Source: Epiperipatus broadwayi
Taxonomy: Eukaryota; Onychophora; Udeonychophora; Euonychophora; Peripatidae
Direction: 5' to 3'
Assembly (NCBI GenBank): GCA_028023455.1
Contig: JAQFVV010000278.1
Coordinates: 650,554 to 714,553 of the forward strand
Length of the DNA stretch: 64,000 nucleotides
This document shows positions 37,573-49,640 of the stretch, one piece after another. The translations under genes were made by a program, and so were the position numbers. The notes below the pieces were generated by a model, which was not told the DNA's origin, did no database searches, and saw nothing but the letters and a program-made list of their open reading frames with translations. Positions within the stretch are counted from its first letter, which is position 1; each line of letters starts with the position of its first letter.

Positions 37573-37616
37573 CTTTCACTGACAATAGCAAATAGCTTGA
37601 AATCATGATCTGAAAG
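37573..37616 (+). ncRNA. Hammerhead remnant, family V inverted unit
   Basis: Plus-sense copy with CTTTCA, CTGACAA, the AGC/GCT stem, GAAA, ATCATGAT, C and TGAAAG. The G at core position 8 is A. G8 is the catalytic general acid and pairs with C3, so this copy should be inactive. Confidence 0.6.
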
Positions 37617-37772
37617 TTGAATTAAAGTTAGAGATAGTGAATACTTGCTCTGACGTTTATGTAAACAGAAAACTACGCTTGACAGTGTTTTTGGTAGAAC
37701 GCCATCTGTTATCATAAATACAAGCGTTAGCAAGTTTTTTAACTTGTGTTTTTTTATTTTTCATATATATAT

Positions 37773-38075
37773 ATATATTGCATACATATTTCTTTATTAT
37801 GTTTGTTACAACAGAATAAACATGTAATAGGTTCTTATTTAATAGCCCCACAGATTTGGGTGGCTTTTGTAACAGAATAAACTGAGTCAGACTGAATTTG
37901 AAGAATGATCTTAGTATGCCCTTTAAATTGTTGAACGACTTGTAACAGAATAAAATGATATGGATAAGAAATGAAGACTTTTGTATAATCTGCAAATTTA
38001 AGACAGCAATTGTAGCAAAGTAATGTGTAACTTAATAAGAGTACCAAACTCTTCATACAATTGTGTTATCAAGTA
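37773..38075. other. Unrecognised moderately AT-rich stretch
   Basis: Contains three spaced repeats of TTGTAACAGAATAAA-type words (about 37807, 37868, 37939) with no family identity. Open frames on the minus strand across 37657-38189 overlap repeat sequence and show no motif. Confidence 0.35.
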
Positions 38076-38082
38076 CAACCCT

Positions 38083-38436
38083 TGATAATCAATGGATGCA
38101 AGAAGATTTGTGCATAAAATCCCTGAGTAGTGCCTAGTTTCTAGCTTGTGGCTTTTACCCATGAGGAGTCTTGAATTATTTGAGAGCACTGCACCTAGAT
38201 CTTAGGATTTAATGCAATTCTCCAGCATTAATGAAAGCCACAAGCTAGAAACTAGTTTGGGGATGTTGGATGAGTAGTGAGTATGTAACTAGACAGAGAT
38301 TTTATGCACAAATCTTCCTGCATCCATTAATTATAATGGCTTGCAATTGGTGTCACTACTGTATGGGGAGTTTAGTACTCTTATTAAAAGCATGTGTAAG
38401 CATATGAAATGTTGATCATATGATGTTTTAATGGCT
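38083..38436. repeat. Family X inverted pair (copy 4)
   Basis: Minus-sense arm about 38083-38217 and plus-sense arm about 38225-38436, 5' sides together around the conserved AGCACTGCACCTAGATCTTA upstream segment. Both hammerhead regions are decayed: in the plus arm ATTAATGAAAGCCACAAGCT then AGAAACTAGTTTGGGGA. CTGATGA is lost while GAAAC and helix III persist. Confidence 0.7.
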
Positions 38437-38439
38437 TTT

Positions 38440-39985
38440 AAAGTATAACTTAACAATTGATTACCAATTATAACTAAATAAAATTAAAATAATACCAATA
38501 AAAATGAAAATAAAGAAATTACTAACAGAACAATACTGAGTCATAAATAATAAAATACCCTTGTTGGATAAATCAATTCTAATGTGATAAAATACTTAAT
38601 AGAAGTAAAAGATTTTCTTATCTTACAGATTCATGAATATTAATCTATCCTTAATAAAATATATAAAAATGAATCCATGTATGGTTTAATTTTATATTTA
38701 TGAAATCAATCTAAAACACGTTAGTCTTATACAAGAAATGGAGTCAAAGGATTAACAATTTCTTAGTCTTATCTTTTGTGAAAACAACCTTAACTCTAGC
38801 TGAACATTATAAAATTGGTGTGAAGTGATGGATCAATAAATCAGTGCAAATTATTTTGGTGGAAAGCTACTTAAAAGCTAGGATAGTCTTGTAAAGCCAA
38901 TTTAGCCAATACATTAATATTTGTGTTGCACCACAGTAACCACAGAGATCCTAAGATAATGGATTAATATTCATTAATATTATAATATGCCTATAATTGT
39001 TATAATTTATGACAGCTACTTTTTAAATGGATTAATTGATATATCAGTAAATATAGTCATACAAATAAATAATTGTGGATTTGTTAAATACCATGGAAAC
39101 ACAATATTAATGAATTTCTGCTATAAAATCTCAGCCTCCACAATTAGTTATAACCTTATCTGGATTCAGTATATTAAATGCAAATTTGTGGAATTTATGT
39201 CTTTTATAAAAATGCCAAATAATATTTTTATATGATTGGAATAATTAAAAGTATGCCTGAATACATTTTCTCAGATGTTTGTTTAATGATAATAGATTAT
39301 AAATTTTATATATCTCTTATACTTAATTAATTTGTTTAATTATTTTAATATTTTACAATTATTACTACAGTTTAATAAAAGTTCTCCAGAAAGACATAGG
39401 TAATACATCATATTTATTAGAGAAATAGGATAACTGTGAGTGTCTGTAATTCTATTACATATTAGAGAGTAATTGTATTAAACTTTAAGCTATGTAAAAT
39501 ATGTTACCACCCTATTATTGATTAATCTCATGTTTTATTGATCCCTTAAAGCAATATTATATATTCCTATAATAAAAGCTACCTACAATAAACAATTAAA
39601 TAGTTATAGGGTTACCCTTCTTATTTTGTTATAAGAGATACTCATGAAAGTTGATGAGGAGTATATGGCACGTTGAATGATTCTCATAGCATTGCTAATC
39701 ACAAATATTATTGTTTAGTTGAGATCAACTCCTAACAATATTGTGTTACAAGTTATAGCTTTAATATAAGCTTTAAAGTATATTGAGTCATGTTACCATC
39801 ACCTGTTATGACCATGTCTTATTAAAATTATATATTTTAAGAATGAAAATAAGAGTTGGGTAACTACTTTATTCATTCAAGAGAGGGTTAAGCAATAAAT
39901 CTGATATATATATATAATTTCTCTGTTGGCACTTATAAAAACAAAGCTTGTTTAGAGCTACTGGTAAGCTCCATCTAGTGATCAT
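38440..39985. other. AT-rich stretch, nothing recognised
   Basis: No recognisable gene or family repeat. The open frame at 38987-39235 shows no motif. Confidence 0.4.
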
Positions 39986-39989
39986 TTAA

Positions 39990-42560
39990 ATGCAAGCTCA
40001 AAGACAAGTTACAAACTTTATAACTTGTTTTTATTAATTATTATAAGTGTACCTTTGATGATTTTTGACCACCATCAAATAGAACTTAAACCTCAAATTT
40101 ATACCATTCTTTGATCATTCCAGCTAAGCCATCAACTTGAACTCAATGAACTTCATGAAACATCTATATAATAATATAACACAATTTGTGCAATTTTTCC
40201 TTCAGTCACTACTGAGCTAATGTTTTCACAAAAATACATCATATTAAGCAAGTTACAGCAAATGAACATAGTCTCAATTCAAATGTACCTTGCTTTCATT
40301 CATGCACTCACTATGCAATTCTCCTCCATGTTCTCAGTTTCTAGCAATGGATAGTATTTTACACAAGAGAATTGTCACTATCAAACCTACTCACCAAATT
40401 CACCAGCAGTTGCACAAGCTCATTCAAAACTATTATCACATTTCTAACCAGTTATACATAAGCTGGACATTGGGCCACCCATCCACATCAAATGTTCTTT
40501 TGGTACATAAAACTGAAAGGCTTATATTTACCAGAGAGGACATGATTCATCCTATACTTCAAAAATAAACTCTGAACACATGATACATTTAAAATATCCA
40601 CACACCTCTTTGGACAACCTGAAACTACCATGCTTTTTTCCAGACCAACTAATTAACTGCAAATTTTCCACCCATCTGCACCTCTTGTTATAATGTTCCC
40701 ATGTAATTACTGACTTCATCTTTAGTTACCTCAGTCATCTCACAAATTATATATACATAATCTCGCCAAATTTTCTATCCCAAAGAATATCAGAGGTCTC
40801 TACACCATTGCAGTAGTCACTTCACTAAAATGATTCCATATCCAGCCTATCCAATCTTTAGCTTATTTCCATTGGCCCAGTTAAAAACGAATTGAGCCAC
40901 ACATCCTTCCACTAACTTCACTTTTCCAGTTTGCCAAAAAATGGCCGTCAACTATACAGACAACAAATTTTATAATAATCCTCAACTCAGTTCAAAAGAA
41001 AAAAATATGGTCCCATTGCAGTACAGCTACAAGAAGCATTCAATTTCATTCCCATAAACAGTCTTATTCAGATGTTTGCTAATACTACAACCCACCTATT
41101 CTCCTATAACTAATCATAAGCTTGTTATCTAGTCATGTGGTGCACATCATCAATTCCAAAACATTCTTCATCCCTAATTCTCACCCAGTCCATACAATAG
41201 GGATCACTGCTCAGCTCATGTCTTTTTATGCTCCAAATACAACCATTTCTGCAGCAAATACAGAGCAAACTCACTAGAATCCAAATATTATGCACACAGC
41301 AGTATATTTTTGCTTAGTCTACATGAATGATGTTACCATCTTTCTGCCCTCCTTAAAACAACTTCCCATATTGCAAAACATTCTCAGTGATTACATGATG
41401 AAATACAAACTTCAATTATTTTATTCTCTAAAAACATGCATAGAAATAAACAAAGAAAACACATTTCATTCCAGGCTTTTTATTCTGCAAAAGTTCACCT
41501 GATATGAGGCAGGTAGTACAAATCATGGTACAAGATAGTGCTTTTAAAATCACTAATTCACAAATTCACTTTCAAATGGTTTATTCTATTCCAAAATTCA
41601 TCTATTCAATAACTCATATAATTACCAAAATTACATACTACTCCCAATTATCAAATTCACAAAGGCATTTATTGCTATCATTAACTCCATTTGCAATAAA
41701 CTGCTCTGAAATGAGAAAATGCTATCAAACTCTTGTCAAACAATTCAGCTAGAAGTCCAGCCATAATGATTTACACCTCACAGCATCTGAGTATATCACA
41801 TACAGAAAGCCATCAAGCATATAATCACAATCATCAGTAAATTGCAATTCATCTAGTGCCTGCTCAAACACACATTACTGATAAACTTTTCTCAATTCTA
41901 TAACTCATAGATTTTACTACTTCAACAGTAACCAAAGTCAACCAGATCACATTCTCCAAAAACTTCAAATAGACCAACTGGAAACTCCATAATCACCCCC
42001 ACCTCAGCAGTGACCATCCACCCTTTATTCTCAATATCATTAACAACTGATTTCTCTGCCAGTTTAAAAAGTATTTAGAAACAATGTATTTTGACTTCTT
42101 GGTCTATCTCAACCTTTCCGCTCTTCCCACAACAGCTTTCCTACATGGTCACTGTCTTTACAAAATTCTTAATAAGACTATGTTACACAGCCAAGAGAAT
42201 CAACAACAGTGTTTTAATGACTGTCAAGTACCTAACAATAATCATGTTAAACACATACAGTGACCCTTACTTCAGTACAACATATAACACAGCCCTACCA
42301 AAAATCACATATCCCCACTTTGTGTGCAGTGACATTTATTCTCTCTACTTTATGGTTGTACATTCATGTTGTCAACAGCTCAAGAAGCCATTCCTCTACA
42401 TTTACCAACAAATTTGCACTATAAAAAGCATGATATTGCAACATAGCACCCTCAGATATTTTTGCAGCCACTTGGTCACTCTTTAAAGAGCAGTTCAACC
42501 TATAAACCAATATTTTGATATCACACTTGTTAAACTTGTCATGCTAATGCAACCCTGAGA
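39990..42560 (+). pseudogene. C-rich, G-poor stretch with LINE-like RT fragments
   Basis: Composition switches abruptly to C/A/T with very little G on the plus strand. Longer open frames cluster on that strand (40290-40568, 41290-41502, 41504-41752, 42091-42486). The frame at 41290 reads VYFCLVYMNDVTIFLPSLKQ, then LPILQNILSDYMMKYKLQLF, then YSLKTCIEINKEN. This fits an RT motif C (usually F/Y-A-D-D-V-T-I-F, here Y-M-N-D) with the following L-x-x-I-L and N-x-x-K-T-x segment of non-LTR retrotransposons, broadly L1/Tx1-like. The later frame has SQRHLLLSLTPFA, consistent with the region after the RT. Other fragments I cannot place. The missing first Asp and multiple stops mark a dead element. The clade is uncertain. 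Confidence 0.45.
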
Positions 42561-42604
42561 AAACTGTTGTAAAATTCATATAATCCGTTTATTGTGTAAT
42601 AGAC

Positions 42605-42716
42605 TATATTGTTGAATAATAATAATAATAATAATAAAAACAACAACAACAACAACAACAAACAACAACAATAACAACAACAACAATAATAATAAGAAGA
42701 AGAGGAAGAAGAAGAA
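42605..42716. repeat. Compound trinucleotide microsatellite (AAT)n(AAC)n(AAG)n
   Basis: AAT units, then AAC units, AAT again, then AAG/AGG units, in sequence over about 110 bp. Confidence 0.95.
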
Positions 42717-43091
42717 TGATGATTTTAAATTTGAATATTTTCTAAATGTAATCATATAAATAAATTCCTACTTTTGTTTAGTCTGAAATTAGAATTAACA
42801 AATTACATTATCAACAATCTGATAAGTAGTAAAACAACATATAATATTGCTTAACAGTTTACATTAGTCATCAAATAAATAGTAACTTCTAAATATGCCA
42901 GTATCTAACAATTAATAATTGTTGGGAATTTTGAATCAATAATTGAATCAGAAAGTGAAAATTATTACAGGTATATCTTTATACATAATACCAATTTATA
43001 AACCATGAATCAATACATTATTAGAATAATATTTTTTTCTAGAAATACATCTATTATAAAAGCAAATTATATATAAGAGTGGCTTATAAAG

Positions 43092-43182
43092 ATTTAATTT
43101 AAGGGGATCTGAACCCAAACTTTCAAGCTCCCTACAGTTATCCACTCTATCCTATATAACAGACACACATTTGTCAATTCAA
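43092..43182 (-). repeat. Family Y fragment (tRNA-like part only)
   Basis: GGGGATCTGAACCCAAACTT, TCAAGCTCCCTACAGTTATC and ACAGACACACATTTGTCAAT follow the family Y segment downstream of its hammerhead. The hammerhead itself is absent. Confidence 0.55.
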
Positions 43183-44938
43183 AACATTGATTAACTTTTA
43201 AATTAGCTATTTATTTCATTTTCTTACACATAATTTTGTTAAAATAGTGCTATTAAGTTTTAAAATATTTAGTAACATTTTTTTTTTACCTTGAAATTGA
43301 ACAGAAGATAAAAAAAAAATTCTAATATTTTATTTATTTACTTCCATTTGTAAGCTGTAATCAAAGCTAGATTCAAATCCATTTTAAATATGAATCATTA
43401 TTTAACATCAAAGGAATATTCAGAATACACATCTAAAAATATAAATTATCTTACACGATTACAGAAAATGTACTTCAAGCGGTTTAAAGACAATAAACTT
43501 TGAGGGTTTGTCTTCCCCCCTCCACGTCATATTGAATATAAATGTATAATTAAAGTAATTTATTGATAAGATTTTCTTTTCTCAGATAAAAATATACAAT
43601 ACATCTAATTTTAAAATCGATATCTTTTGAAGTTATAATTCATATTTCATTAAAATAATTCAGACCAATTTGCTAATATTTTATTCCTCATAAACACCGT
43701 AGGAAACAAAAGAAATGGTAGTAGTTTCATGTATAAGAGAGGGGAAAAAGCACATTATTAATAAGGTGGGAAAATCTAACGAATAAAAAAAAAAACAGTG
43801 AATCACGTAGACTATTTCATTTAGTTCTTTAGTTGCAATTTTTATTATTTGAAGACAAAAAACAATACCTTTCTATCTGGAGCCGTTTCTAAAGGGGGAA
43901 ATTCACTGTCAGAATTCAGTTTTGAATAATCCCATAAGCAACGAAAAATTCAAGTTATTAAAAAAAATCTTTGTAAATTAAGATCATAGTTAATCTTAAA
44001 ATAAAACTAATATATTTGATATAAATAAATAATTGCGAAAATCCACAATAAAAAGCTTTATCTAAATATATACCAAAAAATAAGCTTGAGTAGAAAGCTC
44101 TTTAGATTCCAATAGAATACAACTATTTATATAACATATCTCTTACACCTAGATGACGATAACGATATTTATGATCAAAAAAACTAAATGTTTTCAAGCT
44201 AAAACTTTTGATTATTTTCTGTATTAGAAAGGTTGATAAATTAATTGAAGAGAAACTGATTATTTTTAATTACCTGCAGAATGTATTAAATATTTAAGCA
44301 TACAGTTTACTCTATTACAATGTAGATTTGAGAGCCGCAGGTATTATTAAAGGGCCTTATGGAAATGTCACTCCTACATCTGACTTGTATATCCTTTCCT
44401 GTTTTGTGAAGTACAAGTTAGGTATAAAGCTTGAAAATTTTTCAGATCACAAATAAACATAGATTTTATGAAGAGGGGGTAGATCCTCCATAGTTAACCC
44501 AGCTAGCCTCTCAACAAAAAAGTTAATGATTATTGATAGATTTTTTAGATAGAGTATAAAGACACTGATTAATCTCATTTGATTCAATAAAGGTCAATAT
44601 GCTACTGCAAAACATTTTCTATGAATTAGGAAATTAACAATATTTGATGTGCATTAATATACTGGATTATTTAACCTATATTTCTAAAAGTCAGTATTTT
44701 AATCACTACTTATATTTTTTGTATAAATTTATTACAGATTTCAAATTAGGAATCAGTGATATGCTAATATTAAATTTTGTTACTAAACTTCAATGTTAAA
44801 TTTATGCTTAAATAAAAAAAAAAATATCAAACTAAAAGGAATTAGCTTCAATTGTCATTTAGGTCTTTAGTTGATAATCCCTGTATAGCTTAAAGGCAAC
44901 TATATATCATTAAATTTATCTATTTATTTAAATATCCA
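43183..44938. other. AT-rich stretch, nothing recognised
   Basis: No recognisable gene or family repeat. Confidence 0.4.
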
Positions 44939-44942
44939 TATA

Positions 44943-45898
44943 CACCTGGGTCTGTTTTTATGCAGATTTATTTAACGCAATTTTGAAGTTACGCGATTCA
45001 CGTTTCTCCGGAAGTCGAACTCCGATAATGCGCTATTACTTTAATCAATAAATTTTGTGTATATTGAAAGTAATAGCACATTATTGAAATTCGACTTTCA
45101 TCTTAGTAATTTCAATATTTTCAGTGCTTTATAATAGTAAGATTTTATGCAATAATGAAATTAAAATCATGATTTCCACATTTTATGTATACACACATTA
45201 AATTTTACAAGATTATAATGTAAATTTGTTCAAACATTGTGCATGTTAATTTTGCATTTTAAATCACATTCTGTTTTTGCTTTTTAAAAAAGAATGTAAT
45301 CAATTATTAATCATTTAGTGTCCGCAAGTTTATTTTTAAAAGGTGAGTAATAGCAGTGGGCACAATTAAAATTGAAAATTAAAAAATTAAAGACAAAAAT
45401 AAGAATTTAATTTTTAGTTGTTAGATTAATTACTAATTACGTTGTCACCAGAAAATCATTAACACAACATGAGAGTGATGTTGGCGCTAGTTGTATTTCC
45501 TCTTGGGAAGAATCTGATTTTTTACCAGTTTGCAAACGAACCTGTTTATCGGCAAATAGTGATAATAATTAAAACGTGTATAAAAAATGTAAATTACTGT
45601 AAATTGTGCATAAAAATATATTTTTTTGAATAAAATTAAATATTATAGTTAAAAAAAGTTTGTCTTGTATCAATTTTTTTCAAATTTGAAATTTTTTATT
45701 AGTCATATTTTATTTCCTTATTTTTTTTTTGCCCGGATTTTAAAGTAATTTTATGTTGGTGCTTTGCTTTTATGTGATGTTTGAAAAATCACAGTCCATA
45801 TCCCCCTTTTTCAATGTAAGTTACATCTATTTTTGTGTGATTTTGTTTGCGCGTGTTTTCTGAGGAACCTATCTATCGCGTAAAATGAGACCCAGGTG
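44943..45898. mobile_element. TA-flanked MITE, probably Tc1/mariner-pogo type
   Basis: 956 bp between TA at 44941-44942 and 45899-45900. Left end CACCTGGGTCTGTTTTTATG; right end, reverse-complemented, CACCTGGGTCTCATTTTACG: an imperfect ~20-bp terminal inverted repeat. TA target duplication and cis ends of this kind fit the Tc1/mariner superfamily. The TTTTATGC/TTTTACGC inner part is reminiscent of pogo/Tigger ends. A sub-terminal inverted repeat (ATAATGCGCTATTACTTT against AAAGTAATAGCACATTAT, 45025-45085) lies inside. No transposase. Confidence 0.7.
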
Positions 45899-46012
45899 TA
45901 CTACACATATAGATAAATCTTAAAACATATTTTTTCCTAGAAAGTTTTTTTTTTTAAATTTTAATATATATATAAACAAAAAAAAAGACTTATAAATCCA
46001 ATAAATAATATT

Positions 46013-46046
46013 ATATTTCAACCAGAGGACTGGTTTTCATCAGAAA
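46013..46046 (-). ncRNA. Hammerhead-like stem-loop next to family Z
   Basis: Minus strand: CTGATGA (46037-46043), a 5-6 pair stem (AACCAG and CTGGTT) with loop TCCT, then GAAA followed by TATAATATT. Core words and stem II are intact apart from one or two extra A. I cannot draw a good helix I or a clear cleavage triplet, so this may be a relic. Confidence 0.35.
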
Positions 46047-46149
46047 AAAAAAATATACAGTAAAATGGTGATAATCAAAAATTATTTCCTTTGGTTAGTT
46101 TGTTATATATTAATATTTTGATATATATATAATAAAAATGAGGAGATAA

Positions 46150-47195
46150 TATCCACATATTTAGAAATAACCTTTAACCATTGATGTTACCATGAAATTA
46201 TCAATAACTACTAATTGTTAATCCCTGAAGTCAAACTATTATAGCTTTTCTGTCCAAGCTTTTGATTGAAGTAAAATGTTTCTTTTTATTTCAAACCCAA
46301 GATCTTATATGGATTTAAACTGAGAAAACTGTTTATTGTAGGTGTAAGAATATGAAAGAATAGCATTTTCCTTGTTATTCAGCAATTAATATTTATATTT
46401 CTCCAGAGAGTTGTATATGTTGAATTAAATATGTTCATGGATTCTTATTATAATAAAGAATACAAATAAGAAAATAATATCTTTATAAATGGTAATAACC
46501 TTTATTTAATGTTAGCAAGAAATTATCAATAACTACTAACTGACAATTCCTGTATCCAAACCAATTTATTCATTTAATCTAGAATAGCTCTTTGTTTTAA
46601 TTTTTTTTGTTGAAGTTAAAGGTTCTTCTTTTACTTCAAACTCAAGATCTTATATGAAATTAAACCCAGAAAACAATTTGTATAGGTGTAAGAATATAAA
46701 AAAGTAGCATGTTTTTTGATATTCTGCAAATAATATATAAACTTCTTTAGAGAGTTGTATATGTTAAATTAAATATTTCAATGCATTCTTATGATAATAA
46801 ACAAAAGGAATGAGAAATTAATATATTCATATATACAAAATACCCTTTAACCTTTGATGTTACTAAAAAATTATCAATTACTATTAAATTACAATCTCAG
46901 AAGCTAAGCCAGTTTATTTATTAAACTTATAATTACACATATGGTTGAGTTTTTTTGTTGCAATAAAATGAGTTTTGTTTTACTTTAATTGCAAGTTTTT
47001 TATATGGATTAGAAATTAGAAACATTTTATATCTTGAGAAATAGCTTATCAATTACTACTAAATGCCAGTCCATGAATCCAAATCAGTTTTTCCATTAAA
47101 CTTATAACATCTCTTTTCTTTGAGTTTTTTTGTTGAAATAAAAGGTGTTCTTTTTTACTTCAAACCCAAGATGTTAAATGACTTTAAGCCTCCCA
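46150..47195. repeat. Family Z array, ~330-350-bp tandem units
   Basis: Direct repeats start near 46170, 46490, 46850 and (truncated) 47035. Shared blocks: TAACCTTTAACC-ATTGATGTTA, AATTATCAATAACTACTAA, a T-run with GTTGAAGTAAAAGG, TACTTCAAACCCAAGATCTT, CAGAGAGTTGTATATGTTGA. Units are diverged. A partial inverted copy lies at about 48285-48490. Confidence 0.8.
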
Positions 47196-47199
47196 TACT

Positions 47200-47815
47200 C
47201 AGACAGATTTTTTTGTCCTCACTAGATTTAAGCTATCAACTTTCACTTTAATATCATTATTATTTATCAAAAATAATAAATTTGACTTCAGTTTGATAGA
47301 TATTTTTGTTTAGAAATTAAATAATTTTTTATTGCAATTGATTTTTCAGAATTATTTTTAAAATTAGATTTTAATGAACACAATGTGCTGTCACATCATC
47401 AAATTTCACATGGAGCAGATTCAATTTGAAAAATAAACAAAATCTTTGTTTGATATTTGTTTTTAAAATCTGAACAAATTATTTTTAATATCTACTAAAT
47501 CTATCAATTTATGCATTAAAAGTTTAATTTTTTTTGTATTTTTTATGATATTGCTAAATGTTATAACAGATTGTTAGAGTTATATTTCCCATGAACTTAA
47601 TCTCTATGTTAACATTATGTAGAAAAATATATACTTTTATATTTAAAAATAAAACATTTCTGAAAAAAATAAATATGTAATGATATATATTTTGATTTTT
47701 AATAATTACTACACAATTATGATACAAAAATAATCATAAGCATTCAAAAGAATCAAGTTTTTGACCATCATAATATTTTCTCCAAGCAATCTTACAAAGT
47801 TTGAGTTTAAGCCAA
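47200..47815. other. AT-rich stretch, nothing recognised
   Basis: No recognisable gene or repeat beyond low complexity. Confidence 0.4.
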
Positions 47816-47817
47816 TA

Positions 47818-48030
47818 AACATCACATGACTATCTCCTCTTATGCTTGTGTATAACTGTTGTTAAAACAGGCAAAACTCACTATATGTATTGCGACACAC
47901 TAGTCTGGGCATATTGTATGAGTAGGCACTAGATGGGATTTTTTTCATAAGCCTTCTGGCATCCATTGATTTCTCTATCTTGCTGTGTGTGGCAATATAT
48001 ATAGTGAGTTTTGCCTGTTTTTAACAAAAG
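47818..48030. repeat. Family X inverted pair (copy 5)
   Basis: Minus-sense 3' part at about 47818-47890 (AAACATCACATGACTATCTC) and plus-sense part at about 47905-48030 (ACTAGTCTGGGCATATTG, then GTAGGCACTAGATGGG), head to head. The plus copy begins at helix III, so CTGATGA is missing. The outer arms, GGCAAAACTCACTATATGTA against TATATAGTGAGTTTTGCC, form a near-perfect stem. Confidence 0.7.
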
Positions 48031-48284
48031 TTTGAGATTGTTGAATATACACTCACTAGGCATCAACATGTGGTTTCAGAAACTTTGAAATTCCCGCTTA
48101 TTTGATTATCCTGGTGTTTTTTGATTTTTTTTTAAATTAAAATATTTAGAAAATAAATATATGTGAATTTTAAAGATGTAAAAATTATGTTAGCCAAATT
48201 TTTCAGTAGAGGGTGAAAAATGAAAATTTAATTTCTAGATTTCTCAGACATGTGTTCATTGCTTAAATAAATTGGTTGGTTGAT

Positions 48285-48490
48285 ACAGAAAGCTTTTTTA
48301 CACCTATAAAAGTAGCTTTCTGATACAAATCCATATTAGGTCTTGGATTTGAAGTAAATAAAAGCCTTTTTCATTTCAATAACAAACTCAAGCAAATGGG
48401 ATACTATAGATTCAATGAAAAAACTAGTTTGGCTTCAGGAATTGGCATTTAGTAGGAATTGATAGTTTTTTGATAGCATCAAAGATTAAA
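48285..48490 (-). repeat. Family Z inverted fragment
   Basis: Reverse complement of a Z unit: TTTTACACCTATAAAAGTAG, CTTGGATTTGAAGTAAATAA, ATTGATAGTTTTTTGATAGC and ATCAAAGATTAAAGATTATT correspond to the unit's blocks in reverse order. Confidence 0.65.
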
Positions 48491-48559
48491 GATTATTTCT
48501 ATTCACACACACATGCACACACATACATATATATATATAATGCTTGAATATTCTACCAC

Positions 48560-48625
48560 ATCACTGAGGAAGCCCATATCAGAAACCGGTCTGGGATTGG
48601 GGATATTCTGCAAAGCTTGTTAAGA
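48560..48625 (+). repeat. Diverged family X subfamily with hammerhead-like core
   Basis: CTGAGGA (48564-48570), a weak stem, GAAA (48582-48585), self-complementary ACCGGT, then C and TGGGATTGGGGATATTCTGC. Compared with the main family, ACTAGT has become ACCGGT, which is still self-complementary. It follows a CA/TA microsatellite. Confidence 0.5.
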
Positions 48626-48669
48626 CCTTATTTGTGAGCTCTATATATAACAATATATATAATTACAAA

Positions 48670-49640
48670 TAGTCATATTAAAACTTCATTTTTTTAAATT
48701 TTAATACTTTATTTTTAAAAAGGTTGACAATAAAAGATAACAGAATTTTAAGCTCTATTCAGGCACTGCCTCTATCTCATTTAACCACACACTTGGGAAA
48801 AAATAAACTATGCCTAATATACACCCAAATTCCTTGTTGATATCAATATTATTGTCATGCCCACTCAAAATTTATAGATTTTAGAAGTCAATGATCTGCC
48901 TTTTTTTTTAAATATTCAAACAACTAAAGAGTAAAAATGATAACAACTGAAGGCATAGACATTTTTTTTTTAAATTTCTCACTACAAATGTATAATGAAT
49001 TTTAAACTTTCTTTTTTTAAATAATAATATGATCTTTTTAACACATTAATTATTACTGAAAATATTTTAAATTTGATATATCTTTATATAAAAAATTAAA
49101 ATTCCATTTTCATTTATTTTTCATAATATTTAATCTTTAGTGAAACTGTCTATATTTTATATTTTCTACTTTAAATTCATTGAAATATTTTTTGAAAGTT
49201 AGGATGATATTTGTTCTATTCAAAATCATTATATGTGTCTTCAGCAGAATAAGTTTTTTTTTTTTTCAAATATAAATTAAATTATTAACATTTTATAACT
49301 ATCTATTAAATAATTTTACTATTATTTATAATATTCCATTCATTTCCACATTATTGTTTTTTTCATATGTAACAAACTTCATTTCAATTTACTTTCAATG
49401 TTTGTATATTAAAATAAATGCACAAAACTTCATTTAAACCTCATTTAAACCAATTGCTTTTTTTTTGGTTAACTTTCTTTTCGAACAATTTTCTATTAAG
49501 TAAGTAATAACTTTTTTCCTTCATAATATTTTTCTTCAATTAAAAATGACCTGATTATGTTGATAAAGTAAAAATCAATGTTAAATGACACCACAAAGCA
49601 AAATAAAAAAAAAAATCTTAGTATTTTCTCTTTTTGGATT
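48670..49640. other. AT-rich stretch, nothing recognised
   Basis: Homopolymer-rich. No recognisable gene or repeat. Confidence 0.4.

Larger units (their letters stand above)
36372..37772. repeat. Family V array, ~408-bp tandem units plus inverted copy
   Basis: Two direct minus-sense units (about 36372-36779 and 36780-37189) and a truncated third (37190-37272) meet a plus-sense copy (about 37273-37772). Every unit boundary carries CAGATGGCGTTCTACCAAAA and ACACCGTCAAGCGTAG or the complement. Unit landmarks include CTAGATCTAAACACAAACTC, CAAGCCAGATAGCTACATGG and AGAAGCCTCTGCAATATACA. The orientation change at 37273 falls inside a hammerhead core, so the 5' end of the minus copy faces the 5' end of the plus copy. 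The array lies between TATATATGAAAA and TTTTTCATATATATATATAT. No protein coding. Confidence 0.9.

Noticed and set aside
42605-42716. Possible CRISPR-like regular repeat
   Set aside because: Simple trinucleotide microsatellite; no spacers. No CRISPR arrays or bacterial features occur in this eukaryotic window.
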